DNA from: Nitrospirota bacterium
GTDB taxonomy: Bacteria; Nitrospirota; Nitrospiria; Nitrospirales; UBA8639
DNA: 64,000 nucleotides
NCBI GenBank assembly: GCA_003695915.1
Contig: RFGF01000017.1
Coordinates: 1-64,000 of the forward strand
Direction of reading: 5' to 3'
Under the pieces are notes generated by a model, which was not told the DNA's origin, did not search any database, and saw only the letters and a program-made list of their open reading frames with translations. Made by a program: the position numbers and the translations under genes. Below, piece by piece: positions 25,747 through 35,409 of the stretch (its first letter is position 1; each line of letters starts with the position of its first letter).

Positions 25747-27021
25747 ATGAACATTTTGATTATCGGCAGCGGCGGGCGGGAACATGCCCTGGCCTGGAAG
25801 TGCGCGCAGTCTCCGCGTGTCTCCAAGCTGTACTGCGCACCGGGCAATGCTGGCATCATGCAAATTGCGGACTGCGTGCCGCTGGCCGTCGACGATCTCG
25901 CCGGTCTCAAATCCTTTGCCAAGGACCAAGGTATCGACCTGACCATCGTGGGCCCTGAGTTGCCGCTTTCGCTGGGCATCGCCGACGAGTTTCGGCGCGA
26001 CAAACTGAAAATTTTCGGACCGACGCGGCAGGCCGCGCGCATCGAGACCAGCAAAGCCTTCGCCAAAGATCTCATGGCCCGTTGCCGGATTCCCACCGCA
26101 GCCAGTCAGACCTTCGAGCACGTAGACGCCGCCCTCCGCTATCTCGACACCTGTTCGGTCCCCTTGGTGATCAAGGCCGATGGCTTGGCCCAAGGAAAAG
26201 GCGTCATCGTCGCCTCGACCCGCCAGGAGGCGGAAGATGCGGTGCGGGCTATGCTCGATCGGCGACAATTCGGCGAAGCCGGAGCGCGTATCGTCATCGA
26301 GGATTTCCTTCAAGGCGAAGAGTTGACCATGATGGCGTTCGCCGACGGGCGCACCGTGGTGCCCATGATCGGAGCCCAGGATCACAAACGCATCGGGGAA
26401 CACGATACGGGACCCAACACCGGCGGGATGGGCGCCTATGCCCCGGCCCCATTGGCCACCGATGCCTTGCGCGAGCACGTTCTGCACGACATTCTCTATC
26501 CGGCTGTGGAGGGGCTGTCTCGCATGGGAAGTCCCTATTACGGGGTGCTCTATGCCGGTCTGATGGTCGACAACGGGCGAAGCGCCGTGCTGGAATTCAA
26601 TGCTCGCTTTGGCGACCCCGAAACCCAGGTGGTCCTTCCTCTGCTCAAAACGGATCTCGTGGACATCCTCGAAGCTGTCGTGGAGCATCGGCTGGATCAA
26701 ATCCAGATCGAATGGCATCCTCTCACCGCCGTCTGTGTGGTGCTCGCCTCGGAAGGGTATCCGGGATCCTACCGAACAGGAATACCGATCACCGGACTGG
26801 ACAGGATCGATACCGATCACGTCATCGTCTTCCATGCCGGCACCCGCGACGACAACGGGACGGTCGTCACAGCGGGCGGACGAGTTTTGGGTGTCACTGG
26901 GATCGGCCCGGACTTACACACCGCACGGGCACGGGCCTACGACGCGGCAGAGATGATCGCTTTCGACGGACGATACTTTCGCCGGGATATTGCCGCGCGA
27001 GCCATTCCCACCTCGGTCTAA
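25747..27021 (+). CDS. purD: phosphoribosylamine-glycine ligase
   Basis: GAR synthetase joins glycine to phosphoribosylamine using ATP, the second step of purine synthesis. At 424 residues it is the normal length for this ATP-grasp enzyme. Motifs include LIIGSGGREHALAWK, TIVGPELPLSLGI, IKADGLAQGKGV, GPNTGGMGAYAPAP and LEFNARFGDPETQVVLP. Its position after purH suggests one purine transcription unit. Confidence 0.97.
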   Translation: MNILIIGSGGREHALAWKCAQSPRVSKLYCAPGNAGIMQIADCVPLAVDDLAGLKSFAKDQGIDLTIVGPELPLSLGIADEFRRDKLKIFGPTRQAARIETSKAFAKDLMARCRIPTAASQTFEHVDAALRYLDTCSVPLVIKADGLAQGKGVIVASTRQEAEDAVRAMLDRRQFGEAGARIVIEDFLQGEELTMMAFADGRTVVPMIGAQDHKRIGEHDTGPNTGGMGAYAPAPLATDALREHVLHDILYPAVEGLSRMGSPYYGVLYAGLMVDNGRSAVLEFNARFGDPETQVVLPLLKTDLVDILEAVVEHRLDQIQIEWHPLTAVCVVLASEGYPGSYRTGIPITGLDRIDTDHVIVFHAGTRDDNGTVVTAGGRVLGVTGIGPDLHTARARAYDAAEMIAFDGRYFRRDIAARAIPTSV

Positions 27022-27052
27022 TCTCTCCATACGGTCCACGACGAGCAGCACC

Positions 27053-27721
27053 ATGGCACGCCTCCTTTCCGTTACCGATCCACTCTCCCCGTCCCTGTTG
27101 ACCGAAGTCGCAGCCTGTCTCGATGAAGGCGGTGTCATCGCCGTAGGGACTGAAAGCTTCTATGCGTTGGCCGCGAAATTCGATCGTGAATCGGCGATCG
27201 AACGAGTGGCTGCCATGAAAGGGGAGCGCGCCGGCAAGCCGTTGTTGGTCCTGATCGGCGATCGGTCACACCTTCGTCTTCTCACGCCTCCCCCGCCACC
27301 TTTTGCAGAAGCATTGATGATTCGCTTTTGGCCGGGACCGCTGACAGTGGTATTGCCCGCCCTGCCCCTTCTTTCCACAATCCTCACTGCCGGAACTGGA
27401 ACGATCGGTATTCGCCAGCCCGGCGAACCGAAACTCCTCACGTTGCTTCACGATATCGGTCCCGTCACGGGCACCAGTGCCAACCGTACAGGAGCCCCGC
27501 CGCTTCAGACAGCCCAGGAAGTCGAACGCGAATTCGGGCACGAGATCGAGATGATCCTCGATACCGGTCCGGCACCGGGAGGACTTCCTTCGACCGTCCT
27601 CAGTCTGGTGGGACCTATCCGGATTCTTCGTCAAGGGGCTGTCGACCGCGAGGCTCTTCGGGTGGCTCTGGCAGAGACAGGCTTCCCGCTCGACGAGACC
27701 ATCGACGAGGTACGATCATAA
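27053..27721 (+). CDS. tsaC: Sua5/YciO/YrdC-family threonylcarbamoyl-AMP synthase
   Basis: A 222-residue YrdC-domain protein. TsaC makes threonylcarbamoyl-AMP for the t6A modification of ANN-decoding tRNAs. Substrate-binding features visible are GGVIAVGTESFYALAA (usually GTxTxYGL), AAMKGERAGKPLLVLI, FWPGPLTVVLPA, IGIRQPG and TGTSANRTGAP. The GTESFYAL variant and the short length leave room for a YciO-like paralogue. ATG 27053 is preferred over the overlapping upstream Met at 26990. It lies 31 bases after purD. Confidence 0.85.
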   Translation: MARLLSVTDPLSPSLLTEVAACLDEGGVIAVGTESFYALAAKFDRESAIERVAAMKGERAGKPLLVLIGDRSHLRLLTPPPPPFAEALMIRFWPGPLTVVLPALPLLSTILTAGTGTIGIRQPGEPKLLTLLHDIGPVTGTSANRTGAPPLQTAQEVEREFGHEIEMILDTGPAPGGLPSTVLSLVGPIRILRQGAVDREALRVALAETGFPLDETIDEVRS

Positions 27722-27853
27722 AGCGAACGTTTGATGGTTCTTACTGAATGCCCTCAAGGATTGCACGTGCTTCGCCATTGACCATATGATTGTGCTGTCG
27801 ATCGAGAGCACCAACATGCAGCGTGAGAGACGCCTACTGAAAGACCAACGACG

Positions 27854-28906
27854 ATGATCGATTTACGCAGCGATACCGTCACGCAGCCTTCTCCTGCCAT
27901 GCGGGAGGCCATGGCCTCCGCACCGGTCGGCGACGATGTCTATGGCGAAGATCCGACGGTCAACCGGCTAGAAGCCATGGCTGCGCAATTACTAGGAAAA
28001 GAGGCTGCCCTCTTCGTGCCCTCCGGGGTAATGGGCAATCAGCTCTGCATCCGCCTGCACACACGGCCAGGCGATGAAGTGATCGTCGAAAGCACGGCCC
28101 ATGTCATTCGCTACGAAGGGGGATCGGCTTCCTCGCTTTCCGGCGTGCAATTATGCTGTGTACTGGGAACGCGCGGCATCCTGTCCCCGGAAGCCGTCAA
28201 GGCGGCGATTCGGCCACGGGACATTCATCAGCCGCCGACCACGCTCCTTTGCTTGGAACAAACCCATAATTGCGGGGGCGGGACCATCTATCCCCTTCCC
28301 ACGATTCAGGCTTTGACGGAAGTGGCACGTGAACATGGCATGGCCACGCACTTGGATGGAGCGAGACTGTTCAACGCCGTGGTTGCCACCGGCATCAGCG
28401 CCGCCGACTATGCCCGTCATTTCGATACAGTGTCGTTTTGTTTATCGAAAGGACTCGGCGCGCCGGTCGGCTCGGTCATTGTCTCCGATCGGGAACGCAT
28501 CGCCAAGCTCCGGCGCTTGAGGAAAATGTTCGGTGGCGGCATGCGGCAAGTAGGCATCATGGCGGCAGCGGGCATTTACGCCTTGGAACACAACATCGAC
28601 CGGCTCCGGGAGGATCACGAGCATGCCAAGCGCCTGGCGCATCTGCTCGCCGACGTTCCCACCGTTCGTATCGATCCGGATGCCGTCCATACGAACATCC
28701 TGCTCTTTCACCTCACGAACACGTCTCGCTCGACAAACGAGTGGATTGCGGCCTGCCGCAACGCCGGAGTGCTCCTGAACGCCGTGGGCGATTACACGTT
28801 TCGTGCCGTCACCCATCTAGACATCACTGCCGACATGATCGAGAAAGCCGGCCAGATTCTCAAGCAGGTGTTCACTTCAGGCCCATCCAATCCCAGCCAG
28901 GCCTGA
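27854..28906 (+). CDS. ltaE: low-specificity L-threonine aldolase
   Basis: A 350-residue fold-type I PLP enzyme cleaving L-threonine or allo-threonine to glycine and acetaldehyde. It starts [19 protein letters not shown] and shows [43 protein letters not shown] and [10 protein letters not shown]. The PLP lysine is in [12 protein letters not shown], and [15 protein letters not shown] follows. All are typical of the family. It is downstream of purD and tsaC on the same strand; glycine supply for PurD is a possible but unproven link. Confidence 0.95.
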   Translation: MIDLRSDTVTQPSPAMREAMASAPVGDDVYGEDPTVNRLEAMAAQLLGKEAALFVPSGVMGNQLCIRLHTRPGDEVIVESTAHVIRYEGGSASSLSGVQLCCVLGTRGILSPEAVKAAIRPRDIHQPPTTLLCLEQTHNCGGGTIYPLPTIQALTEVAREHGMATHLDGARLFNAVVATGISAADYARHFDTVSFCLSKGLGAPVGSVIVSDRERIAKLRRLRKMFGGGMRQVGIMAAAGIYALEHNIDRLREDHEHAKRLAHLLADVPTVRIDPDAVHTNILLFHLTNTSRSTNEWIAACRNAGVLLNAVGDYTFRAVTHLDITADMIEKAGQILKQVFTSGPSNPSQA

Positions 28907-29246
28907 CAGGGGTCTCCGAGACAGACGCTTCCGCTTTCTCGATCGACATCGTGCGGCGCGCCTTTGGCTTTCGCCGAACCCCTGACAAGAAGGAAACGCG
29001 GTCAGTTCGATGTGAACCCACATCGCTGGATCGCGCATCCTGGATTTTGTTCGAGCACATCGTCCGTTCTCCTCGCGCATTGCGTGTCTTATCGAAATGG
29101 ACTAGGCTAACGGCTAGCGAGCGGTGATCGCTATCGAGATCGTTATCCATGGCGTGAATACCTCGAGCCTGTCAGTCGTCGTCATCGGGCCTGCCTATTT
29201 GGACAAAGGAGCTTGAACCTGTCGCCTGGCACAGAAAGGAAAAGCC

Positions 29247-29732
29247 ATGATCATGATCATCACGCACGATAACCAGCGCCGAGAACAGCTTCAGAGTTAT
29301 TTCGAACGCAAAGGCTACAAGGTGCTCGTGCCGCCTCACCGACAGGATGCCCTTGCGTTGATGAAAGAGGCTTCCCCTATCGTGGTGATTCTCGACCTCT
29401 ATGTCTCTGAGCCGAGCGGGCTGGAATTGTTACGACAATTTCGGCACGAAGGCTATCGAGGCAAGGTCGTCGCACTAGCCGGCCCCTCCAGCCACCAGCA
29501 ACTGCGAACTGCTTATAACTTGGGTATCGACCAGATTGTCGGTCTCGAGCAAGCCATCGACGGCAAACTGGACTCCGAACAGGTCGAAAGCGCCATTCGC
29601 ACAGCCATCCGCCCTCTCATTGCTACTCGAGCCGAGGAATTATGGATTCAGCAGGGAAGGCCTGCCGGTCAGGATATGGCCTTCTGGCTTCAGGCGGAAC
29701 AGGAATGGCTGCAGAAGCTTCGCGGAAACTGA
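29247..29732 (+). CDS. degenerate receiver domain fused to DUF2934
   Basis: A 161-residue protein. Residues 1-115 form a receiver-like domain with the phosphoacceptor in VVILDLYVSEPSGLELL (Asp50). The N-terminal acidic pair is reduced (ITHDNQR), the conserved Thr/Ser region reads ALAGPSS, and no KP motif is seen. Residues 125-160 (RAEELWIQQGRPAGQDMAFW, then LQAEQEWL) fit DUF2934, a short domain with an HWxxAExE-like pattern. A ribosome binding site (AAAGGAAA) precedes ATG 29247. No histidine kinase is nearby, and phosphorylation-independent signalling is possible. Confidence 0.75.
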   Translation: MIMIITHDNQRREQLQSYFERKGYKVLVPPHRQDALALMKEASPIVVILDLYVSEPSGLELLRQFRHEGYRGKVVALAGPSSHQQLRTAYNLGIDQIVGLEQAIDGKLDSEQVESAIRTAIRPLIATRAEELWIQQGRPAGQDMAFWLQAEQEWLQKLRGN

Positions 29733-30214
29733 ACTGAACGGCTCGAGATCAAATAAGCATCAACAAAAGGAAAAGCGTCTCTCTTGCACAGCCCTATTTC
29801 GTGCTCGAGCTTTCTTCGTCTGCGACATGATCGGAGCATGGAATGGGGTCAGCGATGAGGGGCCGGCTCGTGCCTCACCACAATGACCGTGATCTCACTT
29901 CACAGCCTTTCCTTCCATCACACATTTCAGCCAACTCATGAAATGACAGGCATCGATGGCGATGAACCATTGTAAGCTTCAGTATCGGATTCACCAGTCT
30001 TTACCCCCTGATCGAGTTCCAATCCCGATCGACCTGACGCCCAAATCAGGTTCGGTTTTGACTTAACCCCATTTAGTATGTTGCCAGGACACTGATCGCC
30101 AGATCGGGTATGCCCACTCGCTCATGTCTTTATCGAAAATGAGTCGTGTCGCGGAGCATCCCATGAAAAATCTCCGACGGGCCCGTACCGAGAACGAGGA
30201 GAAACCTTCCCGGC
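29733..30214. other. convergent intergenic region
   Basis: About 480 bases lie between the receiver gene and the convergent GH13 gene. No coding region, hairpin with a T-run or repeat was recognised. Confidence 0.4.
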
Positions 30215-31726
30215 TTAGGACCTATCTACCGGATACAAAGCAAGAAAGCGCGCCTCGAAGGGATCGACGCGGATCAATGGACCGCGATCGAGCAAGTCTC
30301 GACCGGAATACCGTTCTTCGCGATCGTCCCATCTGTCACGCACCACGTAGGTCTTCGCGCGATCGATGACATGCGACAAGGTTTCATGCAACGCAAGCCA
30401 CGCATGAGCCGTTGCGGCTCCTAGATTCACGACAACCATGGTGACGTCATTGGATGCCAGCCAGGCATAGGCGATGAGATCGTGAGCAGATTCGTCAGGA
30501 GCCGGATGAACGGGTACGAGCGTCCAGCATCCCACGTGAAAGATGGAAGTGTCGGTGATCCGCAGCAGCCGCTCGTACATCTGCATGATCTCGGGATCCG
30601 GCTGTTCATCGGGCGCTCGCCCCAATTGAACAGGAAGTCGAATGCGCCGACCTTCGAATTGTCCGTGATGATAGAGCCGCATCCCCGGCAGCGCGGCCAC
30701 CAGTGAAGCGACGGCTGGCAAACGATCAGGGCCGAAGACTGCGGCACTTCTCGGTTCATCGTGATTCTCCATAAACCGGACGAGCTTGGCTTGATACGCC
30801 GCCTCGGCCATCAAATGTTGTCGGATATCCACAGCATGTCCGAATCGCAGTCGATCATACAATGGTTTATCGTACGTGAAATGAAATCCCAGCGATTGCA
30901 GTTCCTGCTCTCGGTTCCAGTAGACTTCGGCGATCCAGATCAAGGACGGATAGCGCGCAATCGCCTCCGCCCAAAATTCCTGCGATGGCTGGTTCGGCAA
31001 GCCGTGCGACCCCCATGTTCGGGCGAAGATCTCGTTGAGCACCAGCATCGCCATATCGCACCGCAGCCCATCTGCATACTCCGCGAGCGTCTGCAGTTCC
31101 CGCAGCACTGCCGCGCGAGTTTCGGGATGAAAATAGTTGAGCTGCGCGGTATCCGTCCAAGCGGGGAAATAGGGATCCTTGCCATGAGCAAGGTAGAAGG
31201 TCGTGCCGTCGACCGTGATCGGGAAATAACTGAAAGGCGATCGCGCGTACTGAGCGGCGGTGCCCTGGATGTACCAGTCCGGATGCGCCGTGACCCATTC
31301 GTGATCCAGGGCGGTATGATTGGGCACGAAATCCAAGATCAGCCGAAGGCCCCGTTCATGCAGCATGGCCCGCGTGCTCGCCAGCTCGTCCCAGCTTCCC
31401 AGCGCCGGATCGGGACGATAGGCATGCACGGCGTAGGGCGATCCCACCACATCGCTCGGTCGCCAGTCGGGGAGTGCCTGGGAGTAAGCGGATCGAAGCG
31501 CGGGATCGTGGAGGGCAATCTCGCGGCCTCGCGGGCTCCGTTCCCAGATTCCCATGAGCCAGATGCCATCGAAGCCTTGGTCTGCGAGCTTGTCGCATTC
31601 TCGTCGAGGGATGGTCCCCAAACGAATGCGTCGCCCTTCCCGTCGAGAAAGCTCTTCAAGCCAGACCCACGTATTGATTTCATACAGATGCGGATGGGGA
31701 CGAAGGCAAGGGTCGACGCCGGGCAT
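30215..31726 (-). CDS. GH13 alpha-amylase family enzyme
   Basis: A 503-residue glycoside hydrolase family 13 protein acting on alpha-glucans. The TIM-barrel motifs are LILDFVPNHTALDH, GLRCDMAMLVL (nucleophile Asp), WIAEVYW (acid/base Glu) and FMENHDEPR (transition-state Asp), so all three catalytic acids are present. The N-terminal part contains LYEINTWVWLEEL and DGIWLMGIWERSP. The start ATG 31726 shares its A with the stop of the phosphorylase gene (TAATG), so translation is coupled. Exact specificity (amylase, maltosyl or glucanotransferase) is not readable. No signal peptide is seen, fitting cytoplasmic glycogen metabolism. Confidence 0.88.
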   Translation of the reverse strand: MPGVDPCLRPHPHLYEINTWVWLEELSRREGRRIRLGTIPRRECDKLADQGFDGIWLMGIWERSPRGREIALHDPALRSAYSQALPDWRPSDVVGSPYAVHAYRPDPALGSWDELASTRAMLHERGLRLILDFVPNHTALDHEWVTAHPDWYIQGTAAQYARSPFSYFPITVDGTTFYLAHGKDPYFPAWTDTAQLNYFHPETRAAVLRELQTLAEYADGLRCDMAMLVLNEIFARTWGSHGLPNQPSQEFWAEAIARYPSLIWIAEVYWNREQELQSLGFHFTYDKPLYDRLRFGHAVDIRQHLMAEAAYQAKLVRFMENHDEPRSAAVFGPDRLPAVASLVAALPGMRLYHHGQFEGRRIRLPVQLGRAPDEQPDPEIMQMYERLLRITDTSIFHVGCWTLVPVHPAPDESAHDLIAYAWLASNDVTMVVVNLGAATAHAWLALHETLSHVIDRAKTYVVRDRWDDREERYSGRDLLDRGPLIRVDPFEARFLALYPVDRS

Positions 31727-34266
31727 TACCGCTGCCAAAGAATGAATTGGGTTTCCAAGGGAATGGACACCTGCGGATGAGAGGGCAGAATGCGCGGCGT
31801 GTAGCGGTCCGGCGATTCGGTTTCGGGAAGCTCGACACGGTAAACATTGGTCTTGAATAGACCGGGGAGGGTGCGCACCTGTTTCATCGGGCGCCGGACT
31901 GGCTCTTCTCCGTCGAGACCGTCGGCATACAGTTCGACGGTGATCATCGACGGATCGATCTCGCCGTGATACACATCCACTTCGAGAGCCCACCCCTGCT
32001 CCAGACGCTCCACCTTGAGCTGGCCAAACCGCAATTCCTGCCAGTGCTCCCGCAGAAATTCATGCCAATGATGCAAGGCCTTGGCCAGAGATCCCTCTTG
32101 CGCCGTCCGTTTGCGGAACGCGGCGGCGCACGGGAGATAGGCCTGCTCAACATATTGGCGGACCATCCGATTGCTGCTATAGCGTGGGGTCAGCGTCGCC
32201 ATGCTGGCACGCATCCGTGCCACCCATTGTCGCGGAATGCCGTTCGCATCCCGATCGTAAAACTCCGGAATAATGGACCGTTCCAGATGGTCATACAATT
32301 CTTCGGCATCCCATGGATCGTATTCGGGATGCGGCTCCAATGTCCGCCTGCCGAACGCCCATCCTACATCTGGTGTATAGGCTTCATCCCACCAGCCGTC
32401 GAGCGTCGAACAATTCAGACCGCCGTTGACCAGCACTTTCATGCCGCTCGTGCCCGACGCTTCCAAAGGCCGTCGGGGGGTATTGAGCCAGACGTCCACG
32501 CCCGAAAGCATTTGTTGAGCGAGGTTCATCTCGTAATCTTCCAAAAACACGACCCGATCGCGAAGATCCTCGCGCGCCGCAAATCGCGCCAACGTTTGCA
32601 CGAGACGCTTGCCTTCTTCATCGTGAGGATGGGCTTTTCCGGCCATCAGCAATTGCACCGGACGCTGACGATCCATCAGCATGCGAATGAGACGATCGGG
32701 ATAGGCGAGCAGCAAGGTGGGACGCTTGTAGGCGGTGAACCGCCGGGCGAATCCCAAGGTCAAGGCATTGGGATCCAGAGCATGCTGTGCGCTCCGAATC
32801 AGATCCGCAGACGCACCATGTTCTTGCAGTTGCCTGACCAATCGCCGCCGCACGAAGTGGATCAAGGCCAGGCGTTGGTCGATGCGAAGCTTCCAGAGTT
32901 CTTCGTCCGGAACCTGCGCGATCAGATCGCAAAGCTGTTCGACCTGACCGCTCCATCGTTTCTTCCCGCAATGGCAAGTCCAAAGGGCATCGGCCTCCGC
33001 AGAATCCCAGGTGGGCACATGCACGCCATTGGTGATATGGCTGACCGGGATCTCCGACTTCGGCCACCGTGGATAAAGCGGCAGAAAAATGTGGCGGCTC
33101 ACCTGACCGTGTAGACGACTCACGGCGTTCACCCACCCGCTGCCTCGCATGGCCAAATAGGCCATATTGAACGGCTCGTCAGGATCGCGCGGATTCCGAC
33201 GCCCGAGCCCCAAGAGATGGTCAAGAGAAATATCCAGATGCTCAGCCAGCACCTGCGCAAAAGGGCGCAACAAGGATGCATCATATCGGTCAAAGGCAGC
33301 ATCGACGGGAGTATGAGTCGTAAAGAGATTTCCCGCTCTCGTCGCCCACATCGCTTCGGGGAAGGACACCTTGGCCTTGGCCATAAAGCTCGCTGCCCGT
33401 GCCAACAAGGCGAATGCCGCATGTCCTTCATTGATGTGACAGACCTCGAGGCGATATCCCGAGGCTTCGAGTGCTCGCCATCCACCGATGCCCAACACCA
33501 GTTCCTGCATCAACCGTTGCTCCTTGCTGTGAGGATACAGATTGGCCGTGATACTGCGGTCATGCGGGGAATTGAGGGGATCGTTGGTATCGAGCAAATA
33601 GAGCGCGACTTTTCCTACCCGTGCTTGCCATACCCGAACCAATACGGTTCGCCCCGGGAACTCGAGCTTCACGCGCAACCAGCCGCCTTGGGGATCGCGA
33701 GCCGGCAGAAGCGGCAGGGTAATCGGATCGTTATAGGGAAAAGCTTCCACCTGCCAGCCCTCCGCGTTGAGACGCTGTCGAAAATAGCCTTGTTGATAGA
33801 GTAGCCCAACCCCGATGAGCGGGACTCCCAGATCGCTGGCCGCCTTGAGATGATCGCCCGCCAAAATGCCCAAGCCCCCCGAGTAGATCGGCAATGCTTC
33901 GCGCAACCCGAATTCCATGCTGAAATACGCGATGTCGTGAAGCGCATCCTCCTTCACGGTTTGCCCGAACCATCCGGGGTCCTCGAGATACGCCTGTCGG
34001 TCCCTCAGCCAGGTCTGCAACTCGGTTTTCACGGTTTCGTCGCTCGCAGCCTCTTCCAGGCGGGCTTGCGCAACGCTTTGCAGGATGAAATAGGGGTTGC
34101 CCGTTCGTTCCCAGGCTTCTGGGTCGAGTCGCTGCCACAATCGGTCGCTAGTGTGACTCCACGTCCAGCGCAGATCGAGCGCCAATTCGTATAAACCTTC
34201 CAGACCAGGGGGCAGCGGACGCTGAAAAAAATACGAAGACGTTATCGAATAATTGTAGGTGTTCAT
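31726..34266 (-). CDS. glgP: alpha-glucan (glycogen) phosphorylase
   Basis: An 846-residue GT35 phosphorylase releasing glucose 1-phosphate from alpha-1,4-glucans. It belongs to the group with an N-terminal DUF3417 segment (PPGLEGLYELALDLRWTW). Other motifs are AYFSMEFGLREALPIYSGGL, GILAGDHLKAASDLG, FTTHTPVDAAFDR and HITNGVHVPTW. The PLP site region is EASGTSGMKVLVNGGLN. The start is uncertain: the frame is open to 34344, and Met codons at 34317, 34308 and 34266 are all possible; 34266 is used because homology-like sequence begins soon after. It is translationally coupled to the GH13 gene. Confidence 0.93.
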   Translation of the reverse strand: MNTYNYSITSSYFFQRPLPPGLEGLYELALDLRWTWSHTSDRLWQRLDPEAWERTGNPYFILQSVAQARLEEAASDETVKTELQTWLRDRQAYLEDPGWFGQTVKEDALHDIAYFSMEFGLREALPIYSGGLGILAGDHLKAASDLGVPLIGVGLLYQQGYFRQRLNAEGWQVEAFPYNDPITLPLLPARDPQGGWLRVKLEFPGRTVLVRVWQARVGKVALYLLDTNDPLNSPHDRSITANLYPHSKEQRLMQELVLGIGGWRALEASGYRLEVCHINEGHAAFALLARAASFMAKAKVSFPEAMWATRAGNLFTTHTPVDAAFDRYDASLLRPFAQVLAEHLDISLDHLLGLGRRNPRDPDEPFNMAYLAMRGSGWVNAVSRLHGQVSRHIFLPLYPRWPKSEIPVSHITNGVHVPTWDSAEADALWTCHCGKKRWSGQVEQLCDLIAQVPDEELWKLRIDQRLALIHFVRRRLVRQLQEHGASADLIRSAQHALDPNALTLGFARRFTAYKRPTLLLAYPDRLIRMLMDRQRPVQLLMAGKAHPHDEEGKRLVQTLARFAAREDLRDRVVFLEDYEMNLAQQMLSGVDVWLNTPRRPLEASGTSGMKVLVNGGLNCSTLDGWWDEAYTPDVGWAFGRRTLEPHPEYDPWDAEELYDHLERSIIPEFYDRDANGIPRQWVARMRASMATLTPRYSSNRMVRQYVEQAYLPCAAAFRKRTAQEGSLAKALHHWHEFLREHWQELRFGQLKVERLEQGWALEVDVYHGEIDPSMITVELYADGLDGEEPVRRPMKQVRTLPGLFKTNVYRVELPETESPDRYTPRILPSHPQVSIPLETQFILWQR

Positions 34267-34639
34267 AAGATTCGCGCTTGCTGGAAAGCCGAACTGTGAC
34301 AAACCCATGGTCGCCATTGAGCGACGAGACTGGACCTTAAACAAACAACGCGATAGAAGGCAAGACGACGGCGCATTTGGCGATTCCTCTTATTCGATAA
34401 CGCGTTTTCGGAGGCGAGAGGAATCTTTTCAGACAACGGCCGTCCAGGGTTTCGGGTGTCGACAACGACATCCTTTTCGCTTCCCCGGAGACCAATCCTC
34501 AAGACCCCGTGGACCCGGGATCGAGCCCGTCGAGACCGATCACGATGCCGCATACTGTGGGCAGAGCACCCGCTACTTGCAACCCGTACCAGATCGGCAT
34601 CGACGTGGCATAAGAGCTCGCATATATGTTGGCAATTGA

Positions 34640-34948
34640 AATCGAGCCTGTTGGCATTGCGACAAATGCACTTCTTGTTCTTTTGCCTTCGCAAATCTGC
34701 TGAACAATACTATCCCACCGGCCACCGTATTTTCCCCACTCGATCTCGATCCATCACACAACACCGCCGGAATCGCATACGATGGTATCAAGGGTACAGG
34801 CAGCCAAGGAGCTTATGTGGTTCCTGAACCGTCTGCCATTACATTGTTCGAGACAGGCCTGACAGACTTCTTGCGGCATGGCTTTGGCGAGCAAGACAAC
34901 AATCCTAAATGCGACGTCACAGAGGATCGATCCAGGATAGAGCACTAA
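34640..34948 (+). pseudogene. decayed PEP-CTERM protein remnant
   Basis: This open stretch has no start codon. It contains AYVVPEPSAITLFETGLTDF, very like the PEP-CTERM sorting signal (VPEPSTxxLFxTGLxGL), but the hydrophobic helix has charged substitutions and runs on into GFGEQDNN up to a TAA at 34946. Upstream in the same frame is a TGA at 34637. The combination suggests a dead exported-protein gene, comparable in ending with the intact one at 49852. Confidence 0.45.
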
Positions 34949-35409
34949 CCAGGCGCTCTTTCTTCCAATCCAATCGCTAGCGAGAAGGTCACGCTCGAGC
35001 GGGTTCATCCTTCTGCGCTTGTTTGGATTTTTTCGCTCATTTTCGGACTCTTATGGATAAGTCTCACACAGTTGTCGTTCGTGGACCCATTGGCTCAAAG
35101 AAGCGAGTCGTAGCGACCTCCCACCTGGCTCGAGACAAAGGCAGCATTCTCGCGACGATCATCCAACCCAGGCATTTCTGCATGAGAAAATCGTGCGGGT
35201 CCGGTCATGGCTCCGAAAAGCCATAATCACGGTTCAGGAGAGGCCTCACTCGTTGAGATAGTGCACCGCTAAACCAGCTCGCAGATTTCCCAGATCTGTT
35301 GTGACCTGCGCAACGAAGAGAAGCCTGTATTGGGCAGACTGAGATCACATCGCCATACACTGCTTCTTGCATGCGATTTTTGATCTCGAAGATAGAGCAC
35401 GGCGAGTGA
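34949..35409. other. intergenic region, no gene seen
   Basis: About 460 bases follow the PEP-CTERM-like remnant and precede the 3' end of a leftward TPR gene. Only short, unconvincing frames are visible. Confidence 0.4.

Noticed and set aside
31966-33114. Plus-strand open frame of 382 codons opposite glgP, and similarly 30761-31780 opposite the GH13 gene
   Set aside because: Both are antisense shadows of enzymes with intact catalytic motifs.
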